From: DATJSJ01 sp035504175 | GTDB taxonomy: Bacteria; Pseudomonadota; Alphaproteobacteria; Acetobacterales; Acetobacteraceae | Reading direction: 5' to 3' | Length of the DNA stretch: 11,708 nt | Assembly (NCBI GenBank): GCA_035504175.1 | Contig: DATJSJ010000245.1 | Coordinates: forward strand, 1-11,708 | Shown here: in pieces, positions 7,139 to 11,708 of the stretch | Layout of the letters: each line of letters opens with the position of its first letter | How positions within the stretch are numbered: position 1 is the stretch's first letter | Translations under genes and position numbers: made by a program | Notes under the pieces: model-generated | Told to the model about the DNA's origin: nothing | The model's database searches: none | What the model saw: only the letters and a program-made list of their open reading frames with translations

Positions 7139-7389
7139 GGCCAGGGCTCCGCCCTGGACCCGGCAAGGGGCTCTGCCCCTTGCATCCCCGCCAGAAGGCA
7201 GTCGCCTTCTGGACATCCATTCCTTTGGGTCGGAGTCAGAGAGGGGCGCAACCGCAGCATCGGGGCAGTCCGCGCCGCGCGCCTCTCTGACTCCAACCCA
7301 GGTAGCGGGTTTCCAAAGGGCGACTGCCCTTTGGCGGGAGTGCAGAGGGCAGAGCTCTCTGCTGGGGTCCGGGGCGAAGCCCCGGCCTT
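7137..7389. repeat. 253-bp mirror-symmetric array of hairpins (MITE-like or BIME-like) between metK and trmB
   Basis: The whole metK-trmB spacer is one composite inverted repeat. Its ends (7137-7161 and 7365-7389) are 25-bp inverted repeats matching at 22 positions, bounded by AAGGCC and GGCCTT. Inside, in mirror order, are hairpin B (7163-7183, arms GCAAGGGGC and GCCCCTTGC), hairpin C (7191-7212, arms CCAGAAGGC and GCCTTCTGG), arm D (7226-7244), a 37-bp centre, arm D' (7282-7300, 18 of 19 complementary to D), C' (7313-7334, arms CCAAAGGGC and GCCCTTTGG) and B' (7342-7362, arms GCAGAGGGC and GCTCTCTGC). The loops of C and C', and of B and B', are exact reverse complements, and most stem differences keep pairing. 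No transposase and no clear target-site duplication are seen. It could fold as a large cruciform, or as structured RNA in a metK-trmB transcript. I cannot name the family. Confidence 0.85.
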
Positions 7390-8576
7390 CAGCGTCCGAA
7401 GGCCGAGCGCAGTGTCGGCACCAGGTCCGTGCGTTCCCATGTGAACGTGCCGCGCTCTTCATCCGGCGGCCGTCCGAAATGCCCGTAGGCTGCGGTCGGC
7501 GCGTAGATCGGCCGGTTCAGGTGCAGGTGCTCGCGGATGCCGCGCGGCGACAGGTTGACCACCTGGCGCAGCACGCCCTCGAGCTTCGCCTCGTCCGCAT
7601 CCTGTCCGGTGCCGTGCAGGTCCACGTACACCGAGAGCGGGTGCGACACCCCGATCGCGTACGAGATCTGCAGCGTGCAGCGTTCCGCGAGTCCGGCTGC
7701 CACCACGTTCTTCGCCAGGTACCGGCAGGCATAGGCGGCGGAGCGATCGACCTTGGTCGGATCTTTGCCGGAGAACGCGCCGCCGCCATGCGGTGCTGCG
7801 CCGCCATAGGTGTCGACGATGATCTTGCGCCCGGTCAGGCCGCAGTCGCCGTCCGGGCCGCCGATCACGAACTTGCCGGTCGGGTTCACGTAGAACTCGT
7901 CCTCGGCGCACATCCAGCCCTCGGGCAGGCTGGTTTCGACGATCGGCCAGAGCATGCGCTTGATCTCTGCCTGCTCCATGCCGTCGTCGTGCTGCGTCGA
8001 GACGACGATGCTCTTGGCGCCGACCGGCTTGCCGTCGACGTAGCGCAGCGTCACCTGGCTTTTTGCGTCGGGCTGCAGCCCGGCGACGCCGATGTCGTGG
8101 TTCTTCCGCATCTCCGAGATGCGCCGCAGGATCAGGTGCGCGTAGTAGATCGGCGCCGGCATCAGCGCGTCGGTCTCGGTACAGGCGTAGCCGAACATGA
8201 TGCCCTGGTCGCCGGCGCCTTCGTCCTTGTTGCCGGCCATGTCGACACCGGCCGCGATATCGACCGACTGGGCGTGCAGGTGGCATTCGATTTCGGCGTT
8301 GCGCCAGGAAAAGCCGGCCTGGTCGTAGCCGATGTCGTGCACCGCGAGCCGTGCCAGGTGCGCCAGGTATTCGGTGGTGATCGCCTCCGGCCCGCGCACC
8401 TCGCCCGCCAGCACGATGCGGTTGGTGGTAACCAGGGTCTCGCAGGCGACGCGGCTGTACGGATCGGCGCCGAGATATGCGTCGAGCACCGTGTCGCTGA
8501 TGCGATCGGCGACCTTGTCCGGGTGGCCCTCGGAGACCGATTCGGACGTGAACAGGAATTCGCCTCGGTCACGCAT
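7389..8576 (-). CDS. metK: S-adenosylmethionine synthetase (methionine adenosyltransferase)
   Basis: MetK makes S-adenosylmethionine from methionine and ATP, releasing phosphate and diphosphate in the cytoplasm. The 395-residue product, a normal length, has the N-terminal signature FTSESVSEGHPDK (9-21), with the ATP-binding GHPDK at 17-21. It also has GAGDQGIMFGYA (120-131), the glycine-rich phosphate loop GGGAFSGKDPTKVDRS (264-279) and the conserved segment SYAIGVSHPLSVYVD (305-319). ATG at 8576 (MRDRGEFLFTSES) fits the family better than the GTG at 8585. Its own RBS is weak, and a short reading frame with a better RBS ends across this start. The stop codon shares its last base with the edge of the repeat element at 7137-7389. 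trmB, a SAM user, follows and dapB precedes. I saw no known SAM riboswitch consensus upstream. Confidence 0.97.
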   Translation of the reverse strand: MRDRGEFLFTSESVSEGHPDKVADRISDTVLDAYLGADPYSRVACETLVTTNRIVLAGEVRGPEAITTEYLAHLARLAVHDIGYDQAGFSWRNAEIECHLHAQSVDIAAGVDMAGNKDEGAGDQGIMFGYACTETDALMPAPIYYAHLILRRISEMRKNHDIGVAGLQPDAKSQVTLRYVDGKPVGAKSIVVSTQHDDGMEQAEIKRMLWPIVETSLPEGWMCAEDEFYVNPTGKFVIGGPDGDCGLTGRKIIVDTYGGAAPHGGGAFSGKDPTKVDRSAAYACRYLAKNVVAAGLAERCTLQISYAIGVSHPLSVYVDLHGTGQDADEAKLEGVLRQVVNLSPRGIREHLHLNRPIYAPTAAYGHFGRPPDEERGTFTWERTDLVPTLRSAFGR

Positions 8577-8616
8577 GGCGGTCACGCCTGGCGAACACGC
8601 AGCCTGCGTCGCGCAT
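8569..8616 (-). CDS. Possible 15-residue leader peptide overlapping the metK start
   Basis: An ATG at 8616 opens a frame encoding MRDAGCVFARRDRHA, with its TGA at 8569-8571, inside the first codons of metK (the two overlap by 8 bp in different frames). It is preceded by AAGAGG (8626-8631) nine bases upstream, a better ribosome binding site than the one before metK. A ribosome finishing here could restart at the metK ATG, giving coupled translation. Its first 15 bases resemble the first 15 bases of metK at 12 positions, so MRDAG and MRDRG look alike; this might be a small local duplication or chance. There is no run of a single regulatory amino acid, so classical attenuation is not suggested. 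It may not be translated at all. Confidence 0.35.
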   Translation of the reverse strand: MRDAGCVFARRDRHA

Positions 8617-8661
8617 GGATGCTTGCCTCTTGTCGCGATGGGGCCAGGGACAGGACGCGCC

Positions 8662-8682
8662 CGGCCGGCGCCGCGCCGGCCG
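8662..8682. repeat. Perfect 21-nt palindrome in the dapB-metK spacer
   Basis: Arms CGGCCGGCGC and GCGCCGGCCG flank one central base, and the RNA could form a stem of at least 8 bp. It lies in the 187-bp gap between the dapB stop and metK, about 85 bp above the metK ATG. No U tract follows on either strand, so it is not a standard intrinsic terminator. It might stabilise the dapB 3' end or form part of the metK leader. Upstream of it, the minus strand has TTGACC (8724-8729) followed by an AT-rich CAATTATCC, but the spacing (about 10 bp) is too short for a normal promoter. Confidence 0.5.
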
Positions 8683-8763
8683 AATGCCGGGCGGGGGCTG
8701 TTTGGCGGATAATTGCGCGGCCGGTCAAGGCCGATCGGGTGACGATTGCCGCGCGACCGCCGG

Positions 8764-9555
8764 TCACGCCTCGGCCGCTATCCCCAGCACGTCCGCCATC
8801 GAATACAGTCCGGCCGGTCGGCCGGCGACCCAGCGCGCGGCGCGCACCGCGCCGCTGGCGAACACGCGCCGGTCGAAGGCGCGGTGGGTGAGCGCGATGT
8901 GCTCGGAGGCGCCGGCGAAGAGCAGCGTGTGCTCGCCGACCACCTGGCCGCCGCGCAGCGCGGCGAAGCCGATCGCCCCGGTGCGTCGGGCGCCAGTACG
9001 GCCGTCCCGGCCGCTCTCCGTGTTGCCTTCGAGCGTGACGCCGCGGCCTTCGGCCACGGCTCGGCCGAGCCCGAGCGCCGTGCCGGAAGGCGCATCGACC
9101 TTCTGCCGGTGATGCATTTCGACGATTTCGGCGTCGTATTCCTCGGCGGGCAGGGCGGCGGCCATGCGCCGGGCCAGCGCCAGCACCAGGTTCACGCCCG
9201 GCGAGAAATTCGGCGCGAACACCACCGGGATGCGCGCGGCGGCCTCGCACACCGCGGTCTCGTCGGTGACGGACAGCCCGGTCGTGCCGAGCACCCAGCC
9301 GGTGCCGGCGGCGGCGAGCGCCGCGGCGTGCGGGATCACGGCGCTCGCATGGGTGAAGTCGATGACCACGTCCGAGGCGGCGGCCAGTGCGGCGATATCG
9401 GGATGGAAAGCGATGTCGGTGGCGATGGCCGCCTGCCGCTCGGGCCGGTCGGTGCCGCCAGCAAGCACGGCGCCCGACGATCGGACCTCCTCGGCGAGCA
9501 GCCGGCCCATCCGGCCGGCGATACCGGCGACCCCGAACCGCGGCGGGCTCATCAT
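8764..9555 (-). CDS. dapB: 4-hydroxy-tetrahydrodipicolinate reductase
   Basis: DapB reduces hydroxytetrahydrodipicolinate with NAD(P)H in the diaminopimelate/lysine pathway, supplying peptidoglycan and lysine. The 263-residue product has the nucleotide-binding GVAGIAGRMGR (8-18), VVIDFTHASA (63-72), VLGTTGL (88-94), FAPNFSPGVNL (113-123) and the catalytic signature EIVEMHHRQKVDAPSGTA (143-160) with the His pair at 148-149 and Lys152. The C-terminal tetramer region ends near GLYSMADVLG. Two ATGs lie in tandem at 9555 and 9552. The AGG in the sequence before them is 4 nt from the first and 7 nt from the second, so the second may be the one used. It is preceded by a 306-bp gap without genes and followed by 187 bp, then metK. 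Whether it is cotranscribed with metK is unclear. Confidence 0.96.
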   Translation of the reverse strand: MMSPPRFGVAGIAGRMGRLLAEEVRSSGAVLAGGTDRPERQAAIATDIAFHPDIAALAAASDVVIDFTHASAVIPHAAALAAAGTGWVLGTTGLSVTDETAVCEAAARIPVVFAPNFSPGVNLVLALARRMAAALPAEEYDAEIVEMHHRQKVDAPSGTALGLGRAVAEGRGVTLEGNTESGRDGRTGARRTGAIGFAALRGGQVVGEHTLLFAGASEHIALTHRAFDRRVFASGAVRAARWVAGRPAGLYSMADVLGIAAEA

Positions 9556-9861
9556 CGCGCCTGGATGCTGTCGGAGGGCCGGGAGCGACCACGGCCCGGT
9601 ACATGGATCCGGGCGCCGTGGCGGCGCGACCCTCGGTTCGGTCCGTGTCGAACCTCAAGCCGCGCCGCCGGCACCCGGTCCGCGGCGCAGGTGGGGGGGG
9701 ACAGCGCCGCAGATGCCCCACTAACTGGGGGCTGAGCGATAGGTTGCACGAATCCTGTCAAGCGGCAAATTACCATTTTGAGAGGCTGCATTGAATTTCT
9801 TTAACACCCTGTGGCCTTGAAGCAACGGCGTGGCCACCCCACGGCATCACTCTTTGCCCCG
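9556..9861 (-). other. Non-coding dapB upstream region
   Basis: No gene is seen in these 306 bp between the DUF4170 gene and dapB. The left part is very GC-rich and includes a stem with arms GGTTCG and CGAACC (9635-9654) and a run of eight G on the plus strand (9693-9700). The right part (about 9740-9805) is distinctly AT-richer than anything around it, as expected for a promoter zone. Just below the DUF4170 stop the minus strand has GTGGCC and GGCCAC arms around a 15-nt loop, without a U tract, so transcript termination there is uncertain. Confidence 0.5.
9736..9761 (-). promoter_or_regulatory. Possible dapB promoter with a perfect -35 hexamer
   Basis: The minus strand has TTGACA (9756-9761), a perfect -35 consensus, inside the AT-richer part of the gap upstream of dapB. 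The best -10-like sequence is TATCGC (9736-9741), but the spacer is only 14 bp, shorter than the usual 16-18, and the match is poor. At the normal distance no TATAAT-like sequence is seen. The site is plausible from position and the -35 alone. A transcript from here would carry a leader of roughly 170-180 nt before dapB. Confidence 0.3.
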
Positions 9862-10098
9862 TCACGGCGAGGCGGCGATCTCCGCCACGCGGTAGGGCAG
9901 CCGCAGCGGCACGACCATCAGCCGATGCCCGGCGCGGTCGAAATTCTCCGGCGCCCGCATGCGCCGGCCCCACACCGCCTCGGCCTCCGCCTCGGTCTCG
10001 AACGGGCCCAGGATCTCCTCCGTGCCCTGCTCCAGCGTGGTGAAGCCGGTATCGGTGAAGACACCACCGCAGACGAAATAGAGGGTTCGGTCGGTCAT
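9862..10098 (-). CDS. Small DUF4170-family protein
   Basis: The 78-residue product begins MTDRTLYFVCGGVFTDTGF, then has LEQGTEEILGPFETEAEAEAVW (22-43), and ends with RLMVVPLRLPYRV. This is the pattern of the small DUF4170 family found in alphaproteobacteria: a beta strand with a FTDT motif, a GTE..GPF turn and a helix with a conserved W. I assign the family from memory of this pattern. No biochemical function is known to me. No signal peptide or membrane segment is seen, so it should be cytoplasmic. ATG at 10098 is chosen because AGGAAGG lies just upstream and the family starts here; the open frame runs on far upstream to 10905 but only as an antisense shadow of the phzF-like gene. It is divergent from that gene, with 132 bp between them. 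Confidence 0.8.
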   Translation of the reverse strand: MTDRTLYFVCGGVFTDTGFTTLEQGTEEILGPFETEAEAEAVWGRRMRAPENFDRAGHRLMVVPLRLPYRVAEIAASP

Positions 10099-10176
10099 CG
10101 GCCTTCCTGCACAGCACCGGGCGGCGTAAGCCGGGCGCGCCAAGCGCGGCCGGGGCAGCCGCCTCGCCCCGCTTGA

Positions 10177-10199
10177 TACCATGCCGACATTACCATGCC
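10177..10199 (+). repeat. 9-bp direct repeat upstream of the phzF-like gene
   Basis: TACCATGCC occurs twice, at 10177-10185 and 10191-10199, with a 14-bp period, in the 132-bp gap between the divergent DUF4170 and phzF-like genes. It follows TTGATA and lies 31 bp before the phzF ATG. It could be a regulator binding site or chance. Further left an imperfect stem (CAAGCG at 10141-10146 against CGCTTG at 10170-10175) is present. No convincing -10 box was found for either gene. Confidence 0.35.
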
Positions 10200-10230
10200 C
10201 TTGCCGGGGCGCAGAGCCGAGAGGACCCTC

Positions 10231-11136
10231 ATGCCGGCCTATGAATTCGTCACCGTCGACGTGTTCACCGACCGCCGCTTCGGCGGCAATCCGCTGGCGG
10301 TGTTCCCGGAGGCACGCGGCTTGTCCGATGCCGACATGCAGGCCCTGGCCACGGAGTTCAATCTCTCCGAGACCAGCTTCATTCTGCCGCCCGACAATCC
10401 CCAGCATACCGCGCGGGTGCGCATCTTCACCCCGCGCACCGAGCTGCCCTTCGCCGGCCACCCGAATGTCGGCACCGGCTACGTGCTCGCCCGTCGCCTG
10501 CAGCACCGGCCCGAGCATTTCACCTTCGAGGAAGGCTCGGGCCTGGTGCGCGTCCGGATCGAGCGCGGCCCGGACGGCCAGCCCTCCGGGGCGCGTATCG
10601 CCGCGCCGCATTCGCTTCGCATCGGGATCGACGTGCCGCCGGATCTTCCGGCGTCCTGCGGCGGGCTTGCCATGGCCGACATCGCGACCGAGGCCCATCA
10701 CCCGCTGGTCGCGGGCGTCGGGGTGGATTTCCTGATCGCCGAGGTCGCCGATCCGACCATCCTCACCTCGGCCGCATGCGATCCCGTCGCATTCCGCCAG
10801 GCGGCGCAGCGTGTGCCCGAGCTCGGCAGTTTCGCGCTCTGCCTCTATGCGCGACAGGACGGCGATGCGACGCGGCTGCGCATCCGCGTCTTCGCGCCGT
10901 TCCATGGCACGATGGAGGACCCGGCGACCGGCAGCGCCGCGGCGGCGCTCGCCGCGCTGCTGACCTCGCTCGCCCCCGGCGACAATGTCGATCTCGCCTA
11001 CGACGTCGAGCAGGGCGAGGAGATGGGGCGCCCCAGCCGGCTGTTCGCGACCGGCCGCAAGGAGGCGGAGGGCCCGGTCACCGCCACTGTCGCGGGCAGC
11101 TGCGTTCCGGTCATGACGGGCTCGGTGGGCCTCTGA
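10231..11136 (+). CDS. PhzF-family epimerase/isomerase-like protein
   Basis: The 301-residue product belongs to the PhzF superfamily of two-lobed, diaminopimelate-epimerase-like enzymes that act without cofactor. Visible family marks are FVTVDVFTDRRFGGNPLAVF (6-25), NLSETSFIL (44-52) with the general acid/base Glu at 47, IFTPRTELPFAGHPNVGTGY (65-84) with His77, and EDPATGSAAAAL (229-240). Together these indicate an intact active site. The true PhzF works in phenazine synthesis, but no other phenazine gene is present here, so the substrate is unknown and I give no gene symbol. ATG at 10231 is chosen for the strong GAGAGGA five bases upstream; an in-frame ATG at 10195 has no such site. It ends 13 bp from the convergent LacI-type gene. 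It is the only plus-strand gene in the window. Confidence 0.92.
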   Translation: MPAYEFVTVDVFTDRRFGGNPLAVFPEARGLSDADMQALATEFNLSETSFILPPDNPQHTARVRIFTPRTELPFAGHPNVGTGYVLARRLQHRPEHFTFEEGSGLVRVRIERGPDGQPSGARIAAPHSLRIGIDVPPDLPASCGGLAMADIATEAHHPLVAGVGVDFLIAEVADPTILTSAACDPVAFRQAAQRVPELGSFALCLYARQDGDATRLRIRVFAPFHGTMEDPATGSAAAALAALLTSLAPGDNVDLAYDVEQGEEMGRPSRLFATGRKEAEGPVTATVAGSCVPVMTGSVGL

Positions 11137-11149
11137 ACCCGAGCCCAGG

Positions 11150-11708
11150 CTATGCCGGGCCGTCGCTCTCCCGCGCCACCAGCGGCAGCATCACAAGCTC
11201 CTGCACGCAGCGTCGGCCCTCCGGGCCGGCGTAACCGGGCATCGCCTGCATCAGGATTTCCACCAGCCGGCTTCCCAGCTCACGAAGCGGCGCCTGGAAG
11301 CTGGTGACGCGCGGCGAGAGGAAGCTGCAGAGCGGGCTGTCGGTCGCCATGATGACCGAGATGTCGATCCCGGGCCGCAACCCGGCCTCGGCGAAGGCCC
11401 GCCAGGCGCCGGCCAGCATCGTCTCGCCGCAGAGCAGCATCCCGGTCGGTGGCGTCGGGGTCGCGAGCAGCGCCTGCATCAGCCGGTGCGCGCCATCTTC
11501 CGTCATCGGATCCTCGCGCAGCACCATCTGCTCCGGCGGAATGCCGTGCGCTGCCAGCCCGCGGCGGAAGCCCCGCTCCAGATAGGCGTGGAAATTGAGG
11601 TCCGCCGGCGCATTGACCAGCGCCAGCCGCCGGTGCCCCTCGCCGATCAGCCGCGCCGCCGCCTCCTGCCCCAGCACGTCGAAATCGATGTCGAGCGACG
11701 GGAAGGGC
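11150..11708 (-). CDS. LacI-family transcriptional regulator, partial (5' end outside window)
   Basis: The visible part, about 185 residues, is the C-terminal half of a LacI/GalR-type repressor: the sugar-binding-protein-like effector domain. It begins PFPSLDIDFDVLGQEAAARL, like the P.VDIDN..AG..A..HL segment of the family, then IGEGHRRLALV, the second-lobe pattern GMLLCGETMLAGAWRAFAEA followed by GLRPGIDISVI, and the end TSFQAPLRELGSRLVEILMQ. The open frame continues past position 11708, so the helix-turn-helix and first lobe lie outside. A GTG at 11677 is internal, not a start. The family usually controls sugar or nucleoside genes; the ligand and targets cannot be told. It is convergent with the phzF-like gene (13-bp gap), so it is not in its operon, and regulation of that gene is not implied. 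Confidence 0.88.
   Translation of the reverse strand, partial: PFPSLDIDFDVLGQEAAARLIGEGHRRLALVNAPADLNFHAYLERGFRRGLAAHGIPPEQMVLREDPMTEDGAHRLMQALLATPTPPTGMLLCGETMLAGAWRAFAEAGLRPGIDISVIMATDSPLCSFLSPRVTSFQAPLRELGSRLVEILMQAMPGYAGPEGRRCVQELVMLPLVARESDGPA

Noticed and set aside
7137..7389. CRISPR array or insertion sequence as explanation for the repeats
   Set aside because: There are no equal-length direct repeats with unique spacers, no cas gene and no transposase; the order is mirror-symmetric, not tandem.
7139..7462. Upstream extension of trmB through the repeat into metK
   Set aside because: It would translate the hairpin array and overlap the metK 3' end; homology to TrmB begins only near DRLYGRARGH.
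8577..8763. SAM-II or SAM/SAH type riboswitch before metK
   Set aside because: The consensus core elements I remember for these classes are not visible; only a GC palindrome and a short frame are present.
7119..8891. Long plus-strand open frame across the repeat element and opposite metK
   Set aside because: Mostly antisense to metK; the rest is palindromic repeat, which stays open in several frames because of its base composition.
10099..10905. Upstream extension of the DUF4170 gene on the minus strand
   Set aside because: It is antisense to the well-supported phzF-like gene; a good RBS and the family start point to 10098.

Overview
The window looks like a housekeeping stretch of a GC-rich alphaproteobacterial chromosome, most likely Rhodospirillales and perhaps Acetobacteraceae. 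That placement rests on three things: very high GC, the conserved order metK-trmB-rimP-nusA-ylxR-infB-rbfA, and the family flavour of RimP, InfB and NusA as I remember them. It is not a computed phylogeny. No CRISPR array, transposase, prophage gene, rRNA or tRNA was seen.

Layout, left to right. Positions 1-9555 hold one long minus-strand series, so transcription runs from high to low coordinates: dapB (lysine and diaminopimelate synthesis), metK (S-adenosylmethionine synthesis), trmB (tRNA m7G46 methyltransferase, a SAM user), then the transcription/translation cluster rimP, nusA, ylxR-L7Ae, infB and rbfA. The cluster links 30S maturation (RimP, RbfA), transcription elongation and antitermination (NusA) and translation initiation (IF2). 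truB and rpsO, which often follow rbfA, would lie beyond position 1. Positions 9862-10098 hold a small DUF4170-like gene on the minus strand. On the right, a PhzF-family isomerase gene (plus strand) converges on a LacI-type regulator gene (minus strand) that runs off the window.

I found no new multigene system. The interesting material lies between the genes. (1) A 253-bp mirror-symmetric array of hairpins fills the whole metK-trmB spacer. Its two arms carry matching hairpins with compensatory base changes, and its outermost 25 bp recur exactly at the 3' end of rbfA, where they encode the end of the protein. (2) The rimP leader has a promoter, a seven-codon reading frame and an intrinsic-terminator-like hairpin with a U tract, packed directly against a TTG start codon. 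This looks like an attenuated or autoregulated leader for the nusA-infB operon. (3) A 15-residue reading frame with a good ribosome binding site overlaps the metK start. (4) A 303-bp non-coding, hairpin-containing leader separates ylxR from infB.
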